A stretch of 64,000 bases of DNA. It comes from Armigeres subalbatus. Its lineage: Eukaryota > Arthropoda > Insecta > Diptera > Culicidae. Below the pieces are notes generated by a model. It saw only the letters and a program-made list of their open reading frames with translations. It had not been told where the DNA came from and did no database searches. Where the stretch lies: the NCBI RefSeq assembly GCF_024139115.2, contig NC_085141.1:379574278-379638277 (forward strand). The letters are read 5' to 3'. Position numbers and translations under genes: made by a program. Of this stretch, positions 42,429-54,399 are shown one piece after another. The first letter of the stretch is position 1. Each line of letters begins with the position of its first letter.

Positions 42429-45400
42429 GGCTAATTAGGATGTAGCTTGAAGGATATTTGGAACTGTATGGATGATACAAAGGACACTCAGGAAAGGTGG
42501 TCGAGCAATATATTTTGGACACCTCACGTCGGATCGAAAAGGATCCCTGGTTTGAACTTTGGATTTTGGGGGTTAAATGTTTCGGAGGTGTCGTCATTGT
42601 TCTTATGGAGATCTAATCATTGCGCGGCTCGAAATGTGGCCATTCTCTTCCTCATACTCCTAGCTCACACTTTTTGTATAGAGTATCTGCACCCCGGAAG
42701 AGGTGTATCACTGGTGCTATTTCCCGTACGATAAGATTGCATTTTGGAGTCGCAGTTTAATAAATGCTGTTTTCAATTTCTCGTATTCTAATTTATTTTC
42801 ACATGTTTGTCTTTTATCATCTTTTCATGTTTTCATATTTTTATACTTTTATATTTTAATAACTTTACAGTTTAATGTTTTTATATTACCATAATTTTAT
42901 ATTTTTATTTTACTTCCACATTTTTATGTATTTTCATAACTGCATATTTCCTATGCGAACTAGGACAAGTTTCAACGAGATTCACAAGGAAAAATCAAAT
43001 TAATATGCTGATAAAGAACTATATTTTTAATTATATATTTTCATATTTTATGTCTTTCTAGTTTTATTTATCTATTTTTCAAATATATTTTCATATTATC
43101 ACGTTCTCATTTTTTCATCTATCTCATTTCCTATGTTCATATTTTTCTATTTATTATTTTTATATTCACAATCTATCATGTTTTCATATTTTCGTTTCTT
43201 AATGAGTTCATATTTTCATGTATTTATTTTTTCATTGCTCGTAACGCTGGGTAGACACCTTTACGTGGTGCGTTACGGGGTAAGATCTACCACGGTCACA
43301 TTGCCAGCTACAGGCAAATCCTGATCCAACGAATACCTTCTCAATATCCAACTCTGTGGTACTTTATGAGGGTGTCGCTGAGTGGAGAGCCTCTCTTTAG
43401 TATCACATCAACATTTCCTTTCCATCCCCTAGTTGTGGTTTAGATGGGCGTACTCCGTACGTACTCCTTACACTTTTGTAATTTTTGTCTTAAATCGAAA
43501 TCAAGGACTACACCTACCTTGATTTCTGATAGCAATCTGAACAGTATTTTCAAAAGAAACATGAGTTTTACTCCACTTTCATTTTTTTCATTAATTTGGA
43601 ATTTGATTTTTTTTTATTTTCGTATAATTATTCCCTCACTTTTCCATATTTATATGTGCTTTATTTGCTTAATTTCATAATGTAATATTTTTATACTCTC
43701 ATATTTTAAAATTTTGCATTTTTTTATCTCCATATTTTTTTTATTTTTGTGCTTTCATAATTCCATAATGCTGTATTGTATGCTGCCATATACTCTTGAT
43801 AAGGAACTATATTTTTTAATTTTCTATTTTCATATTTTTATTTAGGCCGATACAAATATTTAAAATCCATTTTGTCTCCCCCCCTCGGATTTGTTTTGCC
43901 AAAAAATGATAATTTTAGGGGGCAACAAAATAAAATTCGGATAATTTTAAGGATTTTCAAAACATTCTTTAACAAATCCGAGGAGTTTTTTGATTTTTTT
44001 CATTTTAATATTTATTTCTTATTATCCCCCCCCCCCCCTTGACCTTTCGGAGACTAGTAGGACAAAAAGTCAATTAAATATTTGTAACTCGTTATTATTC
44101 ATATATTCATATTTTCCTATGTTCATATTTTTATATTTTCATATTATCTTGTTTTCATATTTCTGATTCTTCGTGTTTTCATATTTTCATATATTTATGT
44201 TTTCTTTTTTTTATATTTTCATATATCTTTATTTACATAAATTTTTATTTTCATATATTTATATTTTCATATTTTGCTACTTTCATATTTTTATATTTTC
44301 TTATTTTTAAATTTATATGTTTTCATTTTGTTGTATATTCATATGTTTATGTTTTCATTCTTTAATATTTATTTTTATTATAAACGTTCATGTTTTTTTT
44401 CATATTTTCATATATTTATTTACATTCCCTCCATATTGTCATATTTTCTTATACCTATTTTTCTACATTTTCATATAAATTTTTATTAAAAACTTACTGA
44501 AACTGGTTCACTAAATATAAAGGAAGATTGAGATGGCATCATTTACCTAGGTCGTTATTATCTGACAAAACTTTGATAGGTTCGGTGATATAAAAACGGG
44601 AGAAGCTGACAAGATACAAAGAAAAGGTAACATTTCCAGTACAGTAGAAGAAACATATTTATTTCAATAATTTTTACCATATATTTTTATTGACACACGG
44701 TGATCTGGTGACGCTGATTTCTTGAAGCTGAGGTCCTTCGGTCAGGGACACTGTGAACTATTTCTCAAATAATATAATCCCAATCTAAACATTAATATTT
44801 CCTTTTCAGCTGAAACAAGTGCTGCTGGTGAAGTTTATTTCACACCATGGATCAATTTGCTCTCCTTTGATTTTCAAAAATTTCAACGTTTTTTCTGTAC
44901 TTATTCTTAATATTTTCATACCACGGAGCTCCATATATTTTAAATAATCTCGCATAAACATTTATAAACAGTCATCTTGTCAACGATTTACCTAACCAAA
45001 TGACAATTATTGATTTTCATTTTCAGAAACATTGGGTGCTGACGAAGATTCTGAAACAGCATCACACTACAAAGTCTAATATTACTACAATTTATTGTTT
45101 CAGAAATATGCCGCAGATTGCAAAATCAATGCAATCGTTTTGTCAAAATCTATTTAATCATATTACAGTCAAGACAAAACATCACCTTTTACAATATCAA
45201 TATCAATAAAAATATAATCACGCTTTTTCGCCAAGAAAAGCACCCCTTAATAACCCATCCAAACTCCAACTCCAGATACCTATGAAGGTCGCGCGAGTTC
45301 TCCGCATCTTCTTAAGTAGGTATCTAATCAACACTTCCCACCCAAATCCCCACTGATCGTAAGGACCTGGCCAGGTGTTGAACAAAGGGATCGTTGAATG

Positions 45401-45504
45401 AAAAACATGCCAAGCCCCAGGCTGTTTTTCTGGCGCATCTAACGTCCCTATCGACAGCCAACCCAGGATAGTGTGCGGTCAGATATGCTATGCTATGCTA
45501 TGCT
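42429..45504 (+). mobile_element. 3.08-kb retroposed segment with 22-bp TSD and ATGCT tail
   Basis: A 22-bp duplication (AAAAAGATTGTTTTGG plus ATTAGT) flanks it at 42407-42428 and 45505-45526. It ends in ATGCTATGCTATGCT. Its 3' end shares CTGATCGTAAGGACCTGGCC with the GCTAA-tailed element at 24500. The middle is AT-rich, with TTCATATTTTTATATTTTC runs. No RT was found. It could be a long 5'-truncated LINE or a retroposed transcript. Confidence 0.75.
42780..44490. repeat. AT-rich TTTTCATA microsatellite-like blocks
   Basis: Blocks of ATATTTTCAT words at 42780-42960, 43025-43230, 43680-43850 and 44095-44490. Their Phe/Tyr/Ile-rich ORFs are compositional. A C12 run is at 44027-44038. Confidence 0.7.
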
Positions 45505-45526
45505 AAAAAGATTGTTTTGGATTAGT

Positions 45527-47750
45527 ATCCGCATTTGAAAATAGCGGAATAGAGTTTCTTCAATCTTCGGCAATATCAAATTTGAATCATTTCCTCATTT
45601 GAAAATTACAAGTAAACAGGAATGTAATAAATAAAAATTACAATTCGTATTGGAGTAGTTCCCAGGACGAGCGAACGAGCGCAAGATATCGTCAGTCGGG
45701 ACAGTTAATCACTGAAAAATTTCATTTTACCTCATTCTCCATATTTTAAAGAGATCACCCAAACTTGTTATTGATTAGGAACTTAATAATCAAATTTAAA
45801 GCAATATTAAAGTCAATATTAATGTTATTACTTAATCTACCAACATTCTCCGAAGGCTCCGTCAAAACATCGACTAAGCACGTCTAACGAGCAGGAAAAG
45901 TTTAATCAAAGGGCAACCAAAAGTACTTCACCTAAGCTCTATCGAGATAGCTCTTCCACCGTTCATTCATTCTTACGTATAAATACATCCACTCTATATT
46001 CATATTCCATACCATGCGTTCAGCGAAAAGTAATTATTACGGTTAATGTGCCATGTTCTCCAACGCCATTAACTTTAGACATCAGCCGGAGTAATTTCCC
46101 AATGGCAAACACACACATATTCCATTCCTTCAACCGCTCAAGTGCTGCTCCGCACTTCTGAGAAACCTTCCTCAAAGAAATGTGTCAGATCGTCAATTCC
46201 GAACGAAGAAGTTTAACATTTGAATTATTCACATTCAAATGGTTTCTCCAATGGCGCCAAATCTCTTAGATTCGTACGACAGGTTCGAGCATTTTACACC
46301 TGCAAGTAGGGAAAAACTTTCAATCGATTCCATCTACGTCCATAATGGAGGGACTCTCCCTGGGAAATGGTGCCTTCTGGAGAACTTCAAACAGTTCTTC
46401 CACGAGCTGCTAACTTTAATCTCATGAGCTTTCGCAACCACCTTCAGCCACAAGAGTTCCTTCAGCAGCAGAGAAGCGGAAAAATCAGTGCCATTCAATC
46501 GAAACCAACTAGGAGAAAAGTGCGGAGCGAAAGCAAGATGAAGAAAAGTCAATCAAATTTAAAAGCAACCGTTTTGTGCAAAGTTGGCACATCTTCTAAA
46601 AAAAGGGAGAACACAGAAAAGCTGATGTGCGGGAACCTTCCCAACATTTACCGGGCTTTATTTGATTTGCCGACCGAAGCGCTTTTGCTTTTTTTCTGGT
46701 GCTTTCCAATTCATCCCGGATTTGTTCTTTTTCCTTCGTTGAAAATCATAGTGATGGACATGTTTGTGTGGCGGCTGTCCAAGTTTATGTAACGGCTCCA
46801 ATCGACACAATACCCCTGGTGAATGCGAAAAGATGGAAGGCTGGCGAAAAGTTTTCCTATTTACAAATAAGGATGTCTGTTTTGGTTTCGGAGATCTGGA
46901 AGAATAACCAGTTTAGATATGGGCCCTTGAGTGCGAACCGACCTACTTCTTGAGCCTCAATAAAATTGATTGAGGTGGACTTTTGTCTACTCACTTTATA
47001 TGTCAATCATGTGAGGCAAAATTGTTGTGAAGAAATTATATATAACTTGATTTGATCATAACATCTGACAATATAAAATACATGATGTATTTGTAATCTT
47101 ATGCATATGCAGTTTCTTTGATTCATTGGAGACGAACTAAAATTACACCCACTTTGAACAATACCCTATTTTCTCATATGCATTTTTCATAAAAAATATT
47201 TCCGTGTTCTCCGTAAAATAAAAGCTAGCAAATCAAACATTTTCTTTCCACTAAGATATCATAGCGATAAAAGAAATAGAAAACTTTTTTAAACCTCCAT
47301 CGAACTAATAAAATATCATCGAAATAACTCAGAAAACGATACACACACAACTTGTGAAGACATAAAGATAAGAAGTCAAAAAAACACTACCAGGAAGAAC
47401 GGAAGTGCTCGAGCAGCAAACCATCAGCTGATGGCGTTCGGTTGCAACCCATCCAGGCGGAAGGAAGTATTGAAAAGTTATGAGATGAAAAGAAAAACAA
47501 GTCAACCCCCCCGAGAGACTGGTCGTCGAAGGAAAACTATCATCGCACGAAACTGATAGATGCGACTACGGTTCCACGTTGGTTCCGGTCGGTCCTGGGA
47601 AGTATCGCAATCGCTGATGTGTTTTTTTTTACTCTTCAGGAGGAAGAGAAAAATGTCGAAAGTGGCGAAAAAATGGTTATTTGACCATCGGGCATGCATT
47701 TAAAAGTCAATCAGTTTATTTGTGTTGCAAAAAAGCGACACGATGAGCTT
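45527..47750. other. Unassigned, possibly unique sequence
   Basis: A plus frame of 141 codons at 46367-46792 and its neighbours show no motif. I see no TIR, tail or tandem repeat. Composition is mixed. Confidence 0.25.
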
Positions 47751-47866
47751 TTTGCCTCTCTTGTATACGTAAAGGCCCACAAAAAATAAACTTTTTAATA
47801 GGCCCGGAGACCCATAGTGTTACGAATCGACGCAGCTCGACGAATTGAGGTGATGTATGTGCTTGT
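47751..47866 (+). repeat. Dispersed repeat, second copy
   Basis: TTGCCTCTCTTGTATACGTA through GCCCGGAGACCCATAGTGTT and CAGCTCGACGAATTGAGGTG matches 26198-26340. The TG tail is short here (GTGCTTGTGTGCG). Confidence 0.65.
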
Positions 47867-48014
47867 GTGCGCAAAACAAAATAGCAAAATACTTGAAAAA
47901 ACTCACTCACTTTTAGGGCACTTATCTTTAACCGATTTACTTGCAAAAAATCGCGTTCGGCAGCCATTTTTACAAGGCGTATAAATACATGTGACAGATA
48001 AGTCATATTTACCC

Positions 48015-50100
48015 ATTAGTGTTATTCCGTTGGAAATCCAAATCGGATTCCGTTGAAAATCCAAACCGTATTCGAACTTCTTTCCGTTAGAAATCCGAAC
48101 CGGATTGTATTGGGAATCCGAACCGGATTTTGTTGAGAATCCGAACCGGATTCCGTTGAATATCCAAACCGTATTCGAACCGCTGTCCGTTAGTAAATCC
48201 GTTGGGAATCCGAACCGAATTCCATTGGGAATCCGAACCGGATTCCGTTGGGAATCCGAACCGGATTCCGCTGGGAATCCGAACCGGATTCCGTTGGGAA
48301 TCCGAACCGGATTCCATTGGGAATCCGAACCGGATTCCATTGGGAATCCGAACCGGATTCCGTTGGTAATCCGAACCGGATTCCGTTGGTAATCCGAACC
48401 GGATTCCGTTGGTAATCCGAACCGGATTCCATTGGTAATACGAACCAGATTCCGTAGGGAATCCGAACCGGATTCCGTTGGGAATCCGAACCGGATTCCA
48501 TTATAAATCCGAACCGGATTCCGTTGAAAATCCAAACTGTATTCGAACTGCTTTCCGTTAGAAAACCGAACCGGAGTCTATTGGGAATCCGAACCGGATT
48601 CCGTTGAACATCCAAACCGTATTCGAACCGCTTTCCATTAGAAAATCCGTTGGGAATCTGAACCGAATGCCGTTGGGTATCCGAACCGGATTCCGTTGGG
48701 AATCCGAACGGGATTCCATTGGTAATACAAACCGGATTCCGTTGGGAATCCGAACCGGATTCCGTTTCCGTTGGGAATCCGAACCGGATTCCGTTGGGAA
48801 TCCGAACCGGATTCCGTTGGGAATCCGAACCGGATTCCGTTGGGAATCCGAACCGGATTCCGTTGGGAATCCGAACCGGATTCCGTTGGGAATCCGAACC
48901 GGATTCCGTTGGGAATCCGAACCGGATTCCGTTGGGAATCCGACACTGATTCCGTTGGAAATCCGAACCGGATTCCGTTGGGAATCCGAACCGGATTCCG
49001 TTGGGAATCCGAACCGGATTCCGTTGGGAATCCGAACCGGATTCCGTTGGGAGTCCGAACCGGATTCCGTTGGGAATCCGAACCGGATTCCGTTGGGAAT
49101 CCGAACCGGATTCCGTTGGGAATCCGAACCGGATTCCGTTGGGAATCCGAACCGGATTCCGTTGGAAATCCGAACCGGATACCGTTGGAAATCCAAACCG
49201 GAAACCGGTTCGAATTCGAACCGGGTTCCGTTGGGAATTCGAACCGGATTCCGTTGGGAATTCGAACTGGATTCCTTTGGGAATCCGAAACTGATTCCGT
49301 TGGGAATTCGAACCGGATTCCGTTGGGAATCCGAACCGGATTCCGTTGGGAATCCGAACCGGATTCCGTTGGGAATCCGAACCGGATTCCGTTGGGAATC
49401 CGAACCGGATTCCGTTGGGAATCCGAACCGGATTCCGTTGGGAATCCGAACCGGATTCCGTTGGGAATCCGAACCGGATTCCGTTGGGAATCCGAACCGG
49501 ATTCCGTTGGGAATCTGAACCGGATTCCGTTGGGAATCTGAACCGGATTCCGTTGGGAATCCGAACCGGATTCCGTTGGGAATCCGAACCGGATTCCGTT
49601 GGGAATCCGAACCGGATTCCGTTGGGAATCCGAACAGGATTCCGTTGGGAATCCGAACAGGATTCCGTTGGGAATCCGAACAGGATTCCGTTGGGAATCC
49701 GAACAGGATTCCGTTGGGAATCCGAACAGGATTCCGTTTTTGATCCAAACCAGATTCCGTTGGGAATTCAAACCAGATTCCGTTGGGAATTCGAACTAGA
49801 TTCCGTTGAGAACCCGATCTGAATTTCGTTTAGAATCCGGACCGGAATCCCTTTGAAATCCGAACCGGATCCCGTTGGAATTTCGATCCGGATCCCGTTG
49901 GGTATCTGATCCACACCCTATTGGTAATTCTATTCGGATCCCGTTGAAACTTGAATCCAAATCCCATTGAAAATTCGATTCTGATCCCGTTGGAAGCCCA
50001 AGCCGAGTTCTGTTGGAACTCCGATCAGGTTCCCGTTGGAAATGCGGTTACGATTACGCTGGGAATCCGATTCGGCTACCGTTACGAATCCGATCCGGTT
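48015..50100. repeat. 23-bp satellite with internal palindrome
   Basis: A 23-bp unit made of a 17-bp palindrome GAATCCG-AAC-CGGATTC and a CGTTGG spacer. About 40 near-identical units fill 48771-49720; the edges are diverged. Variant units with AACCGTATTCGAAC recur near 48065, 48165, 48540 and 48620, a hint of higher-order structure. The repeat has no stop codons in most frames on both strands, so ORFs up to 396 codons arise by chance. Confidence 0.92.
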
Positions 50101-50109
50101 CATGTTTGG

Positions 50110-51699
50110 GTTGGGTTGTAGGACAAAAGGTCGAAGGTCAAAAGGTCTAAGGACAAAAGATCGAAGGGTCAAAAGGTTTTTCGAAACAAAAAAACTGCGT
50201 CAAAAGGTCGAAAGGACAAAAATACTTTCTTATTTCTTCTTCCTTTTGCCTTATATTCTCTTCCTTTTTCCTTCTTACTTCAAATGCTTCCTTCTTTCAA
50301 TTATTATTCCTCCTTATTTCTTTCTTCCTTCTTCCTATCATATTTTATCTTCTTTATTACTAACTTCTTTCTTTCTTCTTTTTTCTTCTTTCCTTTATCT
50401 TTCTTCCTTTTTCCACATTTTTTTCCTTATTTTTTCCTTCTTTCTTCCTACTTACTTTCTTCTTTCTTTCTTCTTTTTTCTTCTTTTTTCTCCTTTCTTC
50501 CTTATTTCTTCTTTCTTTCTTTTTTCTCTTTCTCTCCCCTTTTTTTCTTTCTTTTGGTTTCCTTTTTTCTTTTAACTTTCTGCTTTTTTTCCTTCTTTTT
50601 TTCTGTTTTGCTTTTCTCTTCCTTTTTTCTTCTTTCTTTCATCATTATTCCTTCCTTTCTTCTTCTTTTCTTTCGTTTTTCTTCTTTTTTCTTTCTCTTT
50701 CGATCCTTCCTTCCGTCTTTCTTTCTTCATTTTTCCTTCTTCCTTTCTTTCGTTTTTCTTTTTTTTTTCTTCCGTCTTTATTCCTTCTTTCCACCTTCTT
50801 TCTTCATCCTTTTTTCCTTCTTTTTTCCTTCTTTCTTCTCACTTTCTTTCTTCTTTTTTCCTCCTTTCTTCTTTCTTTCTTCTCTCTTCCTTCTTCCTTT
50901 CTTCTTCCTTCTTGTTTCCTGTTTTTCTTCCTACTTTCTTTTTTTCTTTCTTTTCTTCTTTCTTTTCTTCTTTCTTCCTTCATCCTTTCTTCCTTCTTTC
51001 ATCCTTCTTTCTTACTTCATCCTTTCTACCTTCTTTCGTCCTTCTTTCTTCCTTTTTTCTCTCTTCTTTGTTCCTTATTTCTTCCATCTTTCTTCTTTAT
51101 TTCTTCTTTCTTCCTTCTTCTTCCTCATTTTTTCCATCTTTCTTCTCTTTTCCTGTTACTTGCTTCCTTTTTCTTTCCTTTATTTTGCTTCATTGTGTAT
51201 TCTCTCCTTCTTATTCCTGCCTTGTTTTTTCCTTTTTTCTTCCTTCTTCCTTCCTTTTTCTTCTTCCATCTTCTTCTTCTTTCTCTCTTTGTTCTTTTCC
51301 CTCTTCTGTTATTATTCTTTCTTACTATATATGTTTTCTCCTTTCTTCCTTATTCCTCACTTCTCATTTACAACTCACTTCTCTGCACCTCACTTGTCAC
51401 TGTTTACTACTTATTTCTTCCATTCCACTTTCCACTTCTCACGTTTCACTTTTCACTTCTCACTTCTCATTTATCTATGCTCACTACTTCTATCTTGCAT
51501 ATCACTTGTCACTACTCACAACTCCCATCACATTTCTTGTCTTTTTGTTCTTTCGACCTTTTGTCCTTCGACCTTTTGACCTTCGACGTTATGACACATA
51601 TTCGGCCTTTTGACCCTTCGACCTTTTGTCCTTTCGATCTTTTGTCCTTCGACCTTTTGATCTTTGACCTTTTGACCTTCGACCTTCTGACACAGATTC
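50110..51699. mobile_element. Array-armed fold-back element with polypyrimidine core, copy 2
   Basis: GTTGTAGGACAAAAGGTCGA at the left and CGACCTTCTGACACAGATTC at the right repeat the ends of 4354-6205. CATGTTTGG flanks it (50101-50109 and 51700-51708). Inside are a polypyrimidine tract (50221-51360), a CACTTCTCAC array and the inverted right arm. It splits the 23-bp satellite. The left arm is shorter than in copy 1. Confidence 0.85.
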
Positions 51700-52080
51700 C
51701 ATGTTTGGAATCCGATCCAGATCATGTTCGGAATCTGATCCGTTGCATGTTGGAAATCCGTTCCGTATCCCGCTGGAAATTCGATCCGGAATCCGTTAGG
51801 AATTCGATTCGGATTCTGTACAGGATACCCATCTGAATTCCGTATAGTATTCCGTATTAGATCCTGACCCGAATTCAGTTTAAATTCCTTTTCGGATTCC
51901 GATCTGTATTCCGTATAGAAATCTGATTCAGATACGATACTACCGCCCCTACTCTGTACGGGATTTCGTTCCAAATTCCGTATGAAACCCAGATTTGAAT
52001 TCCATACAGGAGTCCGTTTCGAATTTCATTGGCATTCTAATCCAGATCACGTTGGGAATGGAATTCGATCCGGTACGTAG
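51700..52080. repeat. Diverged end of the 23-bp satellite
   Basis: GGAATCCGATCC, GGAATCTGATCC and GAATCCG words continue with 20-30% change, as expected for the edge of an array. It was joined to 48015-50100 before the insertion. Confidence 0.7.
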
Positions 52081-53904
52081 AAGCTTTTTCTCCAATGACT
52101 GAGTTCTACTTTTATCTTTCCAAAATGTATCGCGCTTTAAGACGTGTTTTGTACACTTACTGCTGGTCTTGTCACAAAGAACATTTTATTCTCATCAACG
52201 GTTTGTGATACATTGAGGTGGCTTTTTACGCGGATTATTTTTGTTTGATCATGTTCGTCTGATTTGGGATAGCATTCAGTTAACACCATGAAAAACCAAA
52301 GAGTAAAATTCAATGCTGACATATCTTTTTATTAAACTGTGTAGACGCGTATCTCTAAATTCTCAAAACCTTTCATAAATTGAAAGCAAAAACAATTTCT
52401 GCCGTTGAAGCTCAAGCTATACCGAGAATGAAACACTTTTTCTCCCCATACACATGCAGAAACATATCTTCCGAAGCACACAGCTCCCGATTCGAACACC
52501 TCGAACGAAACAAAAAGGCGGATGGAAACGAAGCGGAAAAATATAGCCCGATCAGATAAGTGCACAAGTTGAAAATTGAATTCAGCCGTCAGATAAATTG
52601 ATACATGATTTCCGCAATTTTGCTGTGCCGTACCGACGGTTTTCTTGCTGGAGCGGAGTTTCCGTTCGTCGTCGAAAGGAATCGGTTAAAGTGGTGCTCA
52701 TGAAATGTGGAGCATCAGCAGCAGCAGCAGCGGCTGACATCTGCAAGGAAGTGGGAAAAGTGCATCGGCAACTGATTTCATGTTTTTGTTTTCCATTACT
52801 CGCTGCCACCCACCACAAGTGCACAACGCTATAGCAATAAGTGCGATACATGTTCGTAAAATTGGAATCACACAGATAGACGCTGTGAAAGGATTTTCCC
52901 GGGGGTTCACGTGGGGGTTTTGTTGTAGGGGAAAGGTTGAATGTTTATTGTTTGTAGTTCATCTTGATAATGCTCGACGATTGTTATGAATCATGTTAAG
53001 ATCACATGAGCATTAAATGATAATCATAAAAATTTCCCTGAAATCTTTTGACTATCTCGACTGTTCAGTAACACATTTATAACTGATTGTTGTATATAAG
53101 AGATATGTGGCAAACTTGGTATATTCAGATTCAGAAGCTTATGCCTTCTGGAATTCCTTCAGTTTCAAACTCAAACAACAGTTAGGTTCTGGCCACAGTC
53201 TATGGAGATTAAAGCGTCATTGAAGACCGAAGAAATAGTATTGTTCTTCAGCTGAAACGAAAAACAAAAGACACCACCCACACAAAAAAAACCTCACAGT
53301 GAACCGAGGCGCAGAATTGAAAAATGGTACAAAGCCTGTGGCTGTGAAAAGCAAGTCCGATAAGTTTTCATTAACAACAAACCCTTTTCAACACAATTCA
53401 TAGAAGTACACAAACAGAAACCGGCGGAAAAAAGCTGAGCCAGCAGCAAACCACCTCGCCAAGCAGTTGAATCATAAAAAAGGATTAAATTTTGCTTTCA
53501 TTACTTCATTTCGCATTCACCGTGATTACATCTATTCTAATGAGTTTTTTTTTTCACTCTCTCTCTCCCAACTCTCTGCTTTGAATTCTTACAGGTAGGT
53601 ATGCAACGATGGAAAATCCACCACGCAAAAGGAGACGACCGCGTTTCAGAGGCGATGAAATGAAGCTTCTTCTGAACTTTCATTTTAAATTACGTACAAC
53701 ACTAAATGGGTGATGCCGGATGGAAGCTAAATCTTAGCAACGTCCTATCGGGTAAAATGAAGGTATTTAAAAACGATTTTCAAGCTAAATTGGGTAGGTA
53801 AGGTCGCAATTAATATCAGTAATTATCTAACTAATTACACATTTCAAACAAGTGAGAATCAAATCAAATTATCGATAGAATGTATTGGACAATAGTTTTC
53901 GGCA
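52081..53904. other. Unassigned, possibly unique sequence
   Basis: Frames of 70-90 codons on both strands at 52332-52990 have no motif beyond a poly-Ala run coded by GCAGCAGCAGC (52718-52735). A pyrimidine tract ending TTCTTACAG at 53594 is followed by a small basic ORF (53609-53713). No transposon features. Confidence 0.3.
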
Positions 53905-54000
53905 TGGATCGTGGTTCTCACTCATACTCACGAACAGAGAATGCTCACTCACGGAAATTTTCGCCGAAAAATCTTTTTGCAAGAAAGATAAAAGGTCTGA
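53905..54000. repeat. Dispersed repeat shared with 20110-20215
   Basis: GGATCGTGGTTCTCACTCAT, ACTCACGAACAGAGAATGCT, then CGCCGAAAAATC. Same order of words as at 20110-20215. Confidence 0.55.
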
Positions 54001-54399
54001 TGATCGAAAACCATTTTTCGACCCGTCTCATCGAAACGAAGGCCAGTTGAGGGTCTAAAATATAATGCAATTTAAATTGAATTGGAAGTTCTCAATGGAT
54101 GCTCTATCTAAAGTATGCACTCTTGACTCTTGATTAGAAATACTAGAATAAGAGATCGGCGAAGACGCCATCTTGTTTCCATGCTTTGTAAATCGCTGCG
54201 TTGCGTTGTTGTTTATTTACCGTTGTGAATGAGATATTTTGGCGCTGCTGTTGAAAATAGTATAAACTACATCATCAACACGGTCGCCCCATCAACGGTC
54301 AAAGAAATCCATCGTGGAGCGAATGCACGAAAATCTAATCATTTTCATATCAGTTTGTGATACATGTCCCTTACGAAACGCTGCTTGTCGAGTGTAGGG

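Noticed and set aside
42447..44489. Phe/Tyr/Ile-rich small membrane ORFs
   Set aside because: Compositional output of ATATTTTCAT repeats.
48558..49822. 396- and 377-codon ORFs of repeated RNPVRIPNG/SDSQ words, and plus-strand partners
   Set aside because: Products of a 23-bp satellite that lacks stops on both strands; no single frame is preferred.
48015..50100. CRISPR-like array
   Set aside because: Repeats are contiguous with a fixed spacer word and no unique spacers; the sequence is eukaryotic with no cas genes.
50036..51836. ORFs of up to 431 codons resembling membrane proteins
   Set aside because: Same polypyrimidine artefact as in copy 1; the hydrophobicity comes from TTC, CTT and TCT codons.
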